Of a DNA stretch of 64,000 bases, positions 28,055 through 37,423 are shown piece by piece. Within the stretch, counting starts at the first letter, position 1; every line of letters begins with the position of its first letter. A program made the translations under genes and the position numbers. Where the stretch lies: contig JBEHXT010000003.1 of NCBI GenBank assembly GCA_048498555.1, forward strand, positions 434,001 through 498,000. The letters are read 5' to 3'. The notes beneath the pieces were generated by a model. It did not search any database, was not told where the DNA came from, and saw nothing but the letters and a program-made list of their open reading frames with translations. The stretch is from Danxiaibacter sp048498555. GTDB taxonomy: Bacteria > Bacteroidota > Bacteroidia > Chitinophagales > Chitinophagaceae.

Positions 28055-29761
28055 TTAATATCCGGGGTTTTGACGCAGGTCAGTCGATTTGGCTGTTTCG
28101 CTTTGCGGTATTGGCCATAGGTACATAGCACTTCTGAAGCTGCGTTTACGAACGTTTTCAATTAGATAAGTGTAGTTACCATTATCATCTTTTTTCACGC
28201 GCATACCGGTCATGGTTTGGCTATCAGTCTGATCTGCGATCTTCCATCTTCTTACATCCCAGAAACGATGCTCTTCAAATGCCAGCTCTACTCTCCTTTC
28301 ATGCTGAATTACTTTGCGCATTTCATCTTTTGTAAGTCCGGTTTTCAGTTGGTAAGGATCCAGGCCTGCACGTTGCCTTACCTGTTCTACAGCATTATAC
28401 ACTTCCTGGTTAGGACCTTGAAACTCGTTGGTTGCTTCTGCGTACATCAACAGTATATCTGCATACCTGATCATTGGGTAGCAACGGGAACTAACGTTGA
28501 AGAAATAATTAGGAATTACATTATCGTTACACATTTTGTTGCCGTAGTAACCGGTTGGCGTACCGGCACCAAACCCGTTACCGTTAGGTTCACCATCATA
28601 TGTGTACACAGGCCTTAGCTGATCATAAGCCACATAGATCTGCGAAAGATTGTGTGTAACGGTGAAATCCAGACGCGGATCTCTGTTTGCATATGGATTA
28701 GTGGGATCGTAACCGGAACCGGCATCTGTGATCGCCATCCCGTTTTTCATTCCGAAAGCATCCACAAGATTCTGGTAAGGGAATGATCCGCTTGTTGTAC
28801 TTCCTCCACTAGATGGCGGCCGCCATAAGTTTTCAAGATCTTTGTTATCGGGTGTCATCTTCGCGAAGATGTATTCGCTGTTTACACGCTTTTGAAACAG
28901 CTGGTAAAAGCCGTATCCTGATTTTGTATTGTTATCTACATATAAACTATAAGCGCCGAGATTCATTACAGCTTTTGCTGCTTCGGCTGCGACCGACCAG
29001 CGATTGGCGTCATAAGCGGGATAGCTTACCAAAGGCTTCAAATCACCATCAGCATCTGAACCACCGTTAAACAATGGGCTGGCGGCATACAATAATATGC
29101 GCGCTTTTAATGCCAGTGCGGCGCCTTTAGTGACTCTTCCATAATCAAGTCCTGCATAGCTTGCCGGTAATATGGATGCTGCGTCGTCACACTGCTGAAC
29201 GATGTAGTTCACGCATTGTTCGTAAGTGCTTCTAACAGTGTTTATTTTGTCGCTCTCTTTATAAACCGTGTCTCCAATCAATGGAATGCCGCCGTAGTGT
29301 TTCAGCATGGTTGCATAATACCAGGCACGTAAGAATAGCGCTTCGCCTCTTGTTCTTCTTTTAAGAATGTCATTAAATGGAACTGAAGGCAAATGCGCGA
29401 GAAATTGATTCACAGCTCTTATCTGCGTGTAAGGCGTGTTCCATGCATCAGTTGCAATGTTAAATGCACTTACCGAAGCAGATGCAAACTGATTATAGGT
29501 TGTAACTGTGGTGGACAAAGGGCCTTCCGCCTCGTCACTGGATGCATCAAGGCCGGCCGCACCGTTAAACCTGGTAAGGCTAAAACTGAAATCCACACTC
29601 GTATAGATATTCGTAAGAAAATCCATTGAGCGCGCACTATCAGAAAACACTGATGTTTCGCTCAGATCCGTAGTAGTGGTCTTATCAAGAAAGCCTTCTT
29701 TTGTGCAGGAAGTAACAATACATATACAAGCTAAAAAGGCACCAAAGAATACTATTTTCAT
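28055..29761 (-). CDS. SusD/RagB-family lipoprotein without an adjacent upstream SusC
   Basis: 569 residues from the ATG at 29761; the open frame continues upstream, but the lipoprotein signal (MKIVFFGAFLACICIVTSC) begins here. Typical SusD segments: GEALFLRAWYYATMLKHYGGIPLIGD, GRVTKGAALALKARILLYAAS, MIRYADILLMYAEATNE, LAFEEHRFWDVRRWKIAD, and LWPIPQSET plus NPGY at the end. It is a close paralogue of the SusD at 21843-23504. No SusC gene precedes it: upstream are GH92 and a sigma factor. Its natural partner may be the SusC at 18715-21795, which lacks a SusD, at the other end of the run. Confidence 0.93.
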   Translation of the reverse strand: MKIVFFGAFLACICIVTSCTKEGFLDKTTTTDLSETSVFSDSARSMDFLTNIYTSVDFSFSLTRFNGAAGLDASSDEAEGPLSTTVTTYNQFASASVSAFNIATDAWNTPYTQIRAVNQFLAHLPSVPFNDILKRRTRGEALFLRAWYYATMLKHYGGIPLIGDTVYKESDKINTVRSTYEQCVNYIVQQCDDAASILPASYAGLDYGRVTKGAALALKARILLYAASPLFNGGSDADGDLKPLVSYPAYDANRWSVAAEAAKAVMNLGAYSLYVDNNTKSGYGFYQLFQKRVNSEYIFAKMTPDNKDLENLWRPPSSGGSTTSGSFPYQNLVDAFGMKNGMAITDAGSGYDPTNPYANRDPRLDFTVTHNLSQIYVAYDQLRPVYTYDGEPNGNGFGAGTPTGYYGNKMCNDNVIPNYFFNVSSRCYPMIRYADILLMYAEATNEFQGPNQEVYNAVEQVRQRAGLDPYQLKTGLTKDEMRKVIQHERRVELAFEEHRFWDVRRWKIADQTDSQTMTGMRVKKDDNGNYTYLIENVRKRSFRSAMYLWPIPQSETAKSTDLRQNPGY

Positions 29762-29831
29762 ATGATCGTTATTAAAAGTATCGTCACTCATTTTTTTTGC
29801 GACCTCTACGGTCGCGCGCATTTTTATCAAA

Positions 29832-29861
29832 ATTGATAGTGCCATTTACGGCACTATCAAT
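29832..29861 (-). promoter_or_regulatory. Leader hairpin upstream of SusD
   Basis: A perfect 12-bp stem (attgatagtgcc / ggcactatcaat) with a 6-nt loop. On the minus strand it is followed by tttgataaaaa. A second, 8-bp stem (cgttatca / tgataacg) lies at about 29889-29912. The 341-bp gap between GH92 and SusD (29762-30102) contains no gene. These hairpins could terminate GH92 transcripts or attenuate transcription into the SusD-SusC genes. Confidence 0.5.
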
Positions 29862-30102
29862 TGGCAGGTGTGCTTCTTTTCTAAATCCGTTATCATTGGT
29901 TGATGATAACGAACTATACTTTATGTAAAAACGCGACAGAATACTGTCAGCAAAAAAATCGATTGAGTTAGTCAGTAGTTATGGTCTATTTAAGAAAGCT
30001 TTCCTGTTTGGCAATCGTTACACGCAAGCAATAAAACACAGGAAATACTTTTCACATAATCACAGCATATCGTCACTTGTAAAATTCATAACCTCTATCT
30101 GT

Positions 30103-32382
30103 TTACTTATTTTTCAGCGAAACAGAGAAAGGCCTGTCTTCATCATTAATTCCTCTTGAGGTATTTGGTTCATTACTCATTTCCAAATGAAGTGTTCCTC
30201 CGTTCATGATATCGTTATAGGTGATCCAGTTATGGGTATAGTCCGCGTTATTCAACTTTGCAGACTTTATGTAAACATTCTTGCTGCTGTTGTTATTTGC
30301 TTCAATGACAAACTGCTTTCCATTTTCATGTGTGATGGTGATCTTATTGAAAACAGGGCTTCCAATAACATACTGATCAGTTCCCGGACAAACACCGTAC
30401 AACCCCAATGCGCTTAGTACATACCAGGAAGACGTTTCACCCTGGTCTTCATCACCGGGAAAGCCACTTGGTGAAGCATTGTAGATCTTAGCCATTATCT
30501 CGCGCAATTGCTTTTGCGATTTCCATGGCTGACGACTATAGTTATACAGATAAGCAGCATGTTGTACCGGCTCGTTGCCATGCGCATACTGGCCAATATT
30601 TTGCAATACCATTTCTTTCATTTCATGAATCTCATGGCCATAGCTGCCGTATTTAACTGTATTAGGGGCAGTAAAAAGACTGTCCAGTTTTGCATTGAAT
30701 TTCTGTTCGCCACCAATCATTCCAATCAGCCCGTTGATGTCGTGGAATACGGACCATGTCCAATGCCAGGAATTGCCTTCTGTAAAAGGCCCGCCCCATT
30801 CAACCGGGTCAAAATTTGGAACCCAATCTCCATTTTTTTGCCTTCCCCTCATAAAGCCTACGGTTGAATCAAAGAGATTTTTGTAGTTAAACATTTGTCT
30901 TGCAAAAATCTTCTCGTAAAATGTGTTGCCTGTAAGCTTTGCAAGGTTGTAGGCGCAGAAATCGTCATAAGCATACTCCAATGTCTTTGCGCCACTTTCG
31001 GAAATAGTGGGATAAGGAATGTAGCCCAGCGAGAACCAATATTCATGTCCTTCTCTTCCGCTGGATCCGCCCCAAAAGCCTTTGTTAGTAGCTTCATGTA
31101 AATATGCTTCCAATGCTTTTTTAGGATCGAATGTACGGATGCCTTTTACCCACGCATCTGTAAGAAGAGAGATGGCATGATTGCCTACCATTACACCTGA
31201 CATTCCGGGGTTTGACCAGGTAGGATAAAAGCCATATTGTTCCTGCGCATCCAGCAAAGATTTCATATAACGGCCCTCCATTGTCGGATGCAGAATATTG
31301 CTCAATGGAAACTGCGCACGGAACGTGTCCCAAAAGCCGTTATCGGTATACATATAACCATCATGGATCTTAGCATCGTAAGGGCTGAAGTAGTAAGGGC
31401 TACCATCTGCCTTTATCTCATAAAATTTATGGCTGAACAAACTTGCCCTGAATAGGCAGGAATAGAAAGTTGCTTTTTCGTCTTCAGTTCCGCCTTCTAC
31501 TTTTACCCGGCCGAGTAATGTGTTCCAGATATTATCAGCCGCACCTTTGGTTTGTTCTAGTTTTTCAAATTTTCCCAATTCTTGTTGAAGCGTAAGCTCG
31601 GCCTGTTCGGGACTAATATAAGAAGAGGCAATTTTCGCCTGTACTTTCACACCCTTCTTAAACTGCACATAGGCACCGGTTTGCATGCCGGAATCGAACT
31701 GGTTTTTATTGCTGATCTTTCCGCTTTCATTTTTCCATGTACCGTAATCAACAAAAGGCTGATCAAAAACAATTACAAAATAGTTTTTGAATTCTTTCGG
31801 AATGAAAGTACCATTAGTAACATAGCCTACCAGTTTTCTTTCTTCAGGAATAATTTTTACTTCACTGAATTTGGTATATCCATCAAATACTACAAATGAT
31901 TCCTTTGACGAAGGAAATGAAAAGCGCATGTGGCCGCCGCGTTCTGTCGGTGCTATTTCAGTGGTAATCCCGTTATCAAGTTTTACTTTATAATAGGAAG
32001 GTTTCGCAATTTCATTCTCATGCTTGAAAGAAACCGCTCTTTCATTATCCTTTACAACAAGGTTGCCAGCTACCGGCATCAATGTAAAAACACCGTAATC
32101 TCCCATCCACGGGCTGCACTGATGCACTTCCTGAAAACCTCTTATTGTAGTAGCTTTCCAGGTATACTTCCATCCATCGCCATTCTTACCTGTTTGTGGC
32201 GACCACGAGTGCACCGGAAAGGGCAGCGCAACTGTGGGATAAGTGTTGCCATAAGAAAGATCCCATTCAGAATTGGTTCCCTGCAGGGTGTTTACATAAT
32301 CAACTAAATTCTTTTGCGCATTTGCAGCAGATGCGATCAGCAGGCAAGCGACCGTGATATTTTTCCGTAAAAATCTGACCAT
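30103..32382 (-). CDS. GH92 exo-alpha-mannosidase
   Basis: 759 residues with a signal peptide ending SAANAQ. The N-terminal beta-sandwich starts VDYVNTLQGTNS and is followed by the (alpha/alpha)6 barrel. Catalytic motifs: TEGNSWHW near residue 534 (general acid Glu) and GDEDQGETSSWY near 644 (base-activating Asp pair), in the same places as Glu533 and Asp642/644 of Bacteroides thetaiotaomicron BT3990. GH92 enzymes remove alpha-mannose by a calcium-dependent inverting mechanism, most often alpha-1,2 links in N-glycans or yeast mannan. The substitution of GDEDQG for the more common GN(D/E)D.G hints at subfamily variation. The ECF sigma gene ends 47 bp upstream in the same direction, so they may share a transcript. 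Confidence 0.93.
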   Translation of the reverse strand: MVRFLRKNITVACLLIASAANAQKNLVDYVNTLQGTNSEWDLSYGNTYPTVALPFPVHSWSPQTGKNGDGWKYTWKATTIRGFQEVHQCSPWMGDYGVFTLMPVAGNLVVKDNERAVSFKHENEIAKPSYYKVKLDNGITTEIAPTERGGHMRFSFPSSKESFVVFDGYTKFSEVKIIPEERKLVGYVTNGTFIPKEFKNYFVIVFDQPFVDYGTWKNESGKISNKNQFDSGMQTGAYVQFKKGVKVQAKIASSYISPEQAELTLQQELGKFEKLEQTKGAADNIWNTLLGRVKVEGGTEDEKATFYSCLFRASLFSHKFYEIKADGSPYYFSPYDAKIHDGYMYTDNGFWDTFRAQFPLSNILHPTMEGRYMKSLLDAQEQYGFYPTWSNPGMSGVMVGNHAISLLTDAWVKGIRTFDPKKALEAYLHEATNKGFWGGSSGREGHEYWFSLGYIPYPTISESGAKTLEYAYDDFCAYNLAKLTGNTFYEKIFARQMFNYKNLFDSTVGFMRGRQKNGDWVPNFDPVEWGGPFTEGNSWHWTWSVFHDINGLIGMIGGEQKFNAKLDSLFTAPNTVKYGSYGHEIHEMKEMVLQNIGQYAHGNEPVQHAAYLYNYSRQPWKSQKQLREIMAKIYNASPSGFPGDEDQGETSSWYVLSALGLYGVCPGTDQYVIGSPVFNKITITHENGKQFVIEANNNSSKNVYIKSAKLNNADYTHNWITYNDIMNGGTLHLEMSNEPNTSRGINDEDRPFSVSLKNK

Positions 32383-32429
32383 TGTTTGTAATAAGAATAA
32401 CGGGTGATGTAAAGCAATCGAAATAAAAT

Positions 32430-32996
32430 TTATTGCAGGTTGAGGTTTCCTTTTAAAAACTTCAACGCTTTTATAATGTGTTTTTCAACTGTGCTGACAG
32501 ATATGCCCAAATGCCCTGAAATGTCTTTATAGGAAAGATCCTCAGCCCTGCTCAACAAAAACGCTTCCCTACACTTTTCAGGCAACAGGTTAATGGAACG
32601 GCTGATGTTGTGTGCCAGCTCTTTCGTCTCGTATACCTGGTAATAGTCTGTTCTGTTACCCTGTGCACTTGAATAATGAACTGCCTTTTGGTAAGTATTG
32701 CGTATGTTCTGCGACCTGTACTCGTTCATTATTTTAAACTTCAACGCCTGGCATAAATAAGCTCGTAATGACACTGAAAACTCGATCCTGTTGCGCCTGT
32801 TGTAGAAACTTATAAAGATTTCCTGCACTACGTCTTCCGCCTTTTGCCTTGACTGCAAGTGCCTTGCTGCCGAATTGGTTAAAATATTAAAGTACCGGCA
32901 ATAGATCTGATCAAAAGCCTTCTTATCGTCCTTTTGAACGAGTTCGAATAATTTTTTGTCGCATAACCGGCAATACGGATGGTCGTTATTAAGCAT
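32430..32996 (-). CDS. ECF-type RNA polymerase sigma-70 factor, Bacteroides expansion family
   Basis: 188 residues. Region 2 (about 20-90) has the FDQIYCRYFNILTNSA and AEDVVQEIFISFYNRR signatures; region 4 (about 130-185) has LLPEKCREAFLLSRAEDLSYKDIS followed by the helix-turn-helix ISVSTVEKHI. It would direct RNA polymerase to a set of promoters, commonly including a SusC/SusD operon. A FecR-type anti-sigma gene normally follows such factors; here GH92 follows instead. None of the three SusC receptors in the window has the N-terminal signalling domain that would feed an anti-sigma pathway. It is divergent from the sensor kinase gene at 33432. Confidence 0.9.
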   Translation of the reverse strand: MLNNDHPYCRLCDKKLFELVQKDDKKAFDQIYCRYFNILTNSAARHLQSRQKAEDVVQEIFISFYNRRNRIEFSVSLRAYLCQALKFKIMNEYRSQNIRNTYQKAVHYSSAQGNRTDYYQVYETKELAHNISRSINLLPEKCREAFLLSRAEDLSYKDISGHLGISVSTVEKHIIKALKFLKGNLNLQ

Positions 32997-33244
32997 AGCA
33001 ATCTGTATTTAAAACGCTTGCCACGGGTGCAAGTCTTCCTCTCATAAGTGTGCAATCAATTAACAGGCAAAAAGAGCAAGTAAAATCCGTTATACGATGA
33101 TTTTTTGTTTCATGTTTGGACGGATTTGTCTCATTGTTTGGTAACAGGTCTCGTTGTACATGCAATTGATGTAATTTGACCGCTCAATGTTATTTGGCTG
33201 AGCTGGATGCAGATTGGATTTAATTGAGTTGATGAAATGTAAGT

Positions 33245-33380
33245 TCATTGCCGTCTGCTTTAGCTGACGGATAATGGTTGAGCTTTTGCATATGGCTTTA
33301 GCCACAAAAAAACGCAGTTTAGGGCTAAAGCCGGTAACCAAAGAAGAATTATTATCCGTCAGCTAAAGCAGACCGCAATG
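33245..33380. repeat. Long nested inverted repeat upstream of the sensor kinase
   Basis: Outer arms of 31 bp at 33245-33275 and 33350-33380 are reverse complements with a single mismatch and contain ctgctttagctgacgg. Inner arms ggctttagcc (33294-33303) and ggctaaagcc (33323-33332) are perfect. The element would form a long hairpin or cruciform 50 bp before the kinase start. Confidence 0.85.
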
Positions 33381-33431
33381 ACATTGAATTTGACAACTGT
33401 AATTTTCCTATTTTCAATGATGCATTGCGAT

Positions 33432-36400
33432 ATGAGAAAGTGCCTTGTAATGTTGCTGTTTAGTGTTTTAACAATATGCCGTGGTAATGCACAGCCTTAT
33501 TATTTTACACATTACCAGGTAGAAGATGGTTTGTCTAATAACGCGGTGCTTTGCATTCTGCAGGATCATCTCGGCTTTATGTGGTTTGGCACACGCGATG
33601 GATTGAACCGATTTGACGGCCTTTCCTATAAAATATTCAGAAACGATCCAGGCAACAAAAACAGCATTGGCAGCAACGCCATCATGTGCCTTTCAGAGGA
33701 CAGTGATAAAAAGATTTGGGTTGGTACAGAAAAAGGATTGTTCATTTTTGACGAACTAACCGAAAGCTTCTCGCAATTTAAACAGGCAGGAAATGTCTCC
33801 GTTCTTTCGGTTAAAGTGGAGGGCGATGATGTATATTATATTACGCTCTACACATTGTATCGCTTCAACAAGAAAACACAAAATCTGAAGCGGTTTGTTG
33901 TCAACAAAGAAGTCACGTCCTACAATATTCTAAAAGACAAAAGCCTTTGGGTATGCACCTCCGCGGGTGTTGTTGAAAAATACAATGCACAGAAAGATAC
34001 GTTTGATGTGGTGTATGACATGTTCAATAAATCTGGCTATGCAGTCTCCAAATGGATCCAGTCGATTTATGAAGTGGATAACGGCCGGCTGCTGGTAGGC
34101 ACGTATAATCAGGGGCTGAAGCTGCTGGACACTAAAACTGGCATTTATAAAGACATCCTGACTTTAAATGCGGACAAAACTGATATCATCGTCCGGGATA
34201 TTCTTGCCATTGATAAAAACATTTATTGGGTTGCCACACAATCGGGCATTTATATTTTGAATATTGCAAATGGCACTTATTCCAACCTGAGAAAAAATTA
34301 CAATGATCCTTATTCTTTGTCGGATAACATTGTGCACGCCTTGTGGAGAGATAAGCAGGGAGGCATTTGGGCCGGTACTTATTTCGGTGGTGTAAATTAC
34401 TATCCGAAGCAGGAGATTGTCTTTAAAAAATACTTCCCGAAAACTGATAGCAATTCAATCAGCGGCAATGCGGTCAGCGAAATGCATCGCGACAAATACA
34501 ATAATTTATGGATCGGGACGGAAGACGGCGGGCTAAACAAATACGATCCCGCAACGGGCGTCTTTCTCAACTTCAAGCCTGAAACAAACAAACAGACTGT
34601 TTCTTATTCCAATATACACGGCATGTTGGTTAGCGGTGATACCGTATGGGCAGGAACATATTTACATGGATTGGACATTCTTGACAAGAACGGAAAGCGT
34701 CTGCACAATTATAACACCGTAAACTCCTCTATTGGTAGCAATTTCATTTGTGCCATGTTAAAAGCAAGCAACGGAGATATAATCGTAGCCACAGACAAAG
34801 GCGCATACCGTTATCTGCCTGCTAAAAATAATTTTGAAAGAATAACTGCATTGCCAAAAGCATTTTTCCGTGCGCTGTGTGAGGATAAGAAAGGGAATAT
34901 ATGGGGTGGCACCTATGGTGATGGTGTGTATGTTTATAACGTTGCGACGGGCAAGTCAGATCATTTCTATTTTTCTGTAAATAACAATCAGTCCATCGCC
35001 AGCAACATCATCAACTATATTTATTGTGATAGAGATTCTGTGATTTGGTTCGCAACAGAAGGCGGCCTTTGCCGCTATCAGCCGGAAACCCGGGTTTTAA
35101 AAATCTTTACTTCTCGTGACGGATTACCTGCAGATGTTATCTGCGCAATATTGGAAGACAATAAAAACAATTTATGGCTAAGCACTTCAAAAGGTCTTGC
35201 ACGTTTTACGCCTGCCACTAAAGACATTAAAATATTTACCCAATCTCAAGGCTTGTTAACCGATCAGTTTAATTACAGATCAGCGTGCAAGGACGATGCA
35301 GGCAACATGTATTTCGGCAGTGTAAAAGGCATGGTGAGTTTCAATCCCGATTCAATTACCAGCAATGCCTTTATTCCGCCTGTGTACATCACCGGATTCC
35401 AGGTGTATAATAAAGAATTAGGCATTGCTAAAGATCATTCGCCGTTAACACAGTCCATCAGCTTCACAAAAAAGCTTGTGCTCAATCACAACCAGGCATC
35501 ATTCAGTATTGATTTTGCCGCACTTAATTATGGTGCGCCCTCCAGGATGGCATACGCATATAAACTGGAAGGACTTGATAAAGGCTGGACTTATTTAACC
35601 ACTAACCGCAAAGCCTATTTCACGGAGTTACCGCCGGGAAAGTATACGTTTATTGTAAAGTGCCTGGACGATAAAAAGGCAATGGATAATTACACTTCAC
35701 TTGAGATTGAAATCCTTCCACAGTTCTGGCAAACATGGTGGGCTTATACACTTTATGTGGTTGCAACTTTGCTCATCATCTTCTTTATTGTAAAATTCTT
35801 TATCGACAGATCCCGAACAAGAAATAAACGCAGGCTGGAAAAGCTGGCTTACGAAAAAGAAAAGGAGAATTATGAGGATAAGCTAAACTTCTTCACCAAT
35901 GTGGCCCATGAAATTAAAACACCATTGACGTTGATAAAAGGCCCGATGGAAAACATCATGGACCAGATTGACGAGTTGCCTGCTATAAAGAAAAGTGTTG
36001 AACTGATGAGCAGAAATACTGAAAGGTTAATGCAGCTGGCGAATCAATTACTGGATTTTAGAAAGATAGAACAAAATGGCTTTCACCTGAATTTTGCACG
36101 AACGAATGTCTCAGCTTTATTGTATGATCATTATATCAGGTTTAAACCAATAGCCGAAAAAAGAAAAATTTCAGTGGAGTTCAATTATGTAGAAGACCTG
36201 TGGGCCGAAGCTGATGAGGAAGCCCTCAATAAAATATTCAGCAACCTGATAGATAACGCAATAAAATATGCAGAAAGCAAAACAGCTATAACGCTTGAAT
36301 ATGCCAATCCACAAAAAGACGCTTATAGAATTATCTTTAGCAATGACGGTTTTCTTATTCCCAATGAGAACAAAGACCGTATATTCGAAAGCTTTTACCG

Positions 36401-36563
36401 GATAAAAGAAACGTCTAACAATGCGGGAACTGGGATCGGCTTAACGTTAAGCAGGTCACTGGCTGAAATGCATGGAGGAACACTTATTCTGGACCGCTCG
36501 TCAAATGAATTGAATGTATTTATTTTGACGTTGCCTGTGCAGCAGGGAAACAATCATAAATAG
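33432..36563 (+). CDS. HTCS-type sensor histidine kinase with periplasmic propeller
   Basis: 1043 residues from the ATG at 33432, where the signal peptide (MRKCLVMLLFSVLTICRGNAQ) starts. The periplasmic part is made of regulator-propeller repeats (WFGTRDGLNRFDG, WVGTEKGLF, WAGTYFGGV, WIGTEDGGLNKYD and others, about 25-690), then a Y_Y_Y domain (about 700-760). A transmembrane helix at about 768-790 is followed by HisKA with His826 in NVAHEIKTPL and a HATPase domain with NLIDNAIKYA and GTGIGLTLSRS (about 925-1040). It should sense a glycan fragment. Unlike a normal hybrid two-component system it ends after the HATPase domain at a TAG codon; receiver and DNA-binding domains lie in the next gene in the same frame. 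Confidence 0.94.
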   Translation: MRKCLVMLLFSVLTICRGNAQPYYFTHYQVEDGLSNNAVLCILQDHLGFMWFGTRDGLNRFDGLSYKIFRNDPGNKNSIGSNAIMCLSEDSDKKIWVGTEKGLFIFDELTESFSQFKQAGNVSVLSVKVEGDDVYYITLYTLYRFNKKTQNLKRFVVNKEVTSYNILKDKSLWVCTSAGVVEKYNAQKDTFDVVYDMFNKSGYAVSKWIQSIYEVDNGRLLVGTYNQGLKLLDTKTGIYKDILTLNADKTDIIVRDILAIDKNIYWVATQSGIYILNIANGTYSNLRKNYNDPYSLSDNIVHALWRDKQGGIWAGTYFGGVNYYPKQEIVFKKYFPKTDSNSISGNAVSEMHRDKYNNLWIGTEDGGLNKYDPATGVFLNFKPETNKQTVSYSNIHGMLVSGDTVWAGTYLHGLDILDKNGKRLHNYNTVNSSIGSNFICAMLKASNGDIIVATDKGAYRYLPAKNNFERITALPKAFFRALCEDKKGNIWGGTYGDGVYVYNVATGKSDHFYFSVNNNQSIASNIINYIYCDRDSVIWFATEGGLCRYQPETRVLKIFTSRDGLPADVICAILEDNKNNLWLSTSKGLARFTPATKDIKIFTQSQGLLTDQFNYRSACKDDAGNMYFGSVKGMVSFNPDSITSNAFIPPVYITGFQVYNKELGIAKDHSPLTQSISFTKKLVLNHNQASFSIDFAALNYGAPSRMAYAYKLEGLDKGWTYLTTNRKAYFTELPPGKYTFIVKCLDDKKAMDNYTSLEIEILPQFWQTWWAYTLYVVATLLIIFFIVKFFIDRSRTRNKRRLEKLAYEKEKENYEDKLNFFTNVAHEIKTPLTLIKGPMENIMDQIDELPAIKKSVELMSRNTERLMQLANQLLDFRKIEQNGFHLNFARTNVSALLYDHYIRFKPIAEKRKISVEFNYVEDLWAEADEEALNKIFSNLIDNAIKYAESKTAITLEYANPQKDAYRIIFSNDGFLIPNENKDRIFESFYRIKETSNNAGTGIGLTLSRSLAEMHGGTLILDRSSNELNVFILTLPVQQGNNHK

Positions 36564-36569
36564 GAAAGC

Positions 36570-37319
36570 ATGCAACCGATCATATTGCTGGTAGAGGATA
36601 ATGAAGAGATCCTGGATTTTATTGAGAGTAACCTCGATGATAGTTACACGATTCTTAAAACAAGAAATGGCAAAGAAGCGTTGGATCTGCTGCGTCAGGA
36701 AATGGTTGATCTTATTGTGAGTGATGTGATGATGCCGGTGATGGATGGCTTTGAATTTTGTAAACTGATTAAATCTGATGTTGAACTAAGCCATCTGCCA
36801 TGCATTTTATTAACCGCAAAGAACACATTGCAGGCGAAGCTGGAAGGATTGGAACTTGGCGCGGATGTGTATATTGAAAAGCCTTTTTCTCCAAAGCACT
36901 TAAAAATGCAAATAGCCAGCCTGCTCGCCAACCGCAATAAAATTAAAACGTATTTTGCCAACTCTCCGCTGGCGCATTTAAAAACGATAGCACATACAAA
37001 ATCTGACGAACGTTTTTTAGACAAAGTCAACCACGTGATCATTGAGCATTTACAAGACACAGAACTGGATGTTGACCGACTGGCGAAGTATATGAACATG
37101 AGCCGGCCGACCTTCTATAGAAAGATAAACGCTATTTCAGATCTTACACCGAATGATTTAATTAATCTTACGCGATTAAAAAAGGCGGCAGAATTGATGA
37201 GTGCAGGCCATAACATAAATGAGGTATCGGAAATTGTGGGCTACAGCTCTCCCAAAATCTTCAGTAAAAATTTTGAGAAGCAATTTGGAATGATGCCTTC
37301 GGAGTATTTAAAAGGATAA
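36570..37319 (+). CDS. Response regulator with AraC-type DNA-binding domain
   Basis: 249 residues. The receiver domain (about 3-118) shows the acidic pair EDN, the phosphoacceptor Asp in LIVSDVMMP near residue 52, the Thr of LLTAK and the Lys of EKPF. An AraC helix-turn-helix pair (about 150-248) includes ELDVDRLAKYMNMSRPTFYRKI and EVSEIVGYSSPKIFSKNFEKQFG. Together with the kinase upstream it provides all modules of a hybrid two-component system, and it would activate the mannosidase and SusC/SusD genes. It starts 6 bp after the kinase stop and in the same reading frame, so a single stop codon is all that separates the two polypeptides. Confidence 0.93.
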   Translation: MQPIILLVEDNEEILDFIESNLDDSYTILKTRNGKEALDLLRQEMVDLIVSDVMMPVMDGFEFCKLIKSDVELSHLPCILLTAKNTLQAKLEGLELGADVYIEKPFSPKHLKMQIASLLANRNKIKTYFANSPLAHLKTIAHTKSDERFLDKVNHVIIEHLQDTELDVDRLAKYMNMSRPTFYRKINAISDLTPNDLINLTRLKKAAELMSAGHNINEVSEIVGYSSPKIFSKNFEKQFGMMPSEYLKG

Positions 37320-37423
37320 GGGTAAAAAAGTAAAGAATACAGTTACACGCAGTTTCGCTGAGAATGCACTGAGTGATGCTACCGGATTAATGACTAATGA
37401 GCCATAAGCTAGTGGCTATGCCG

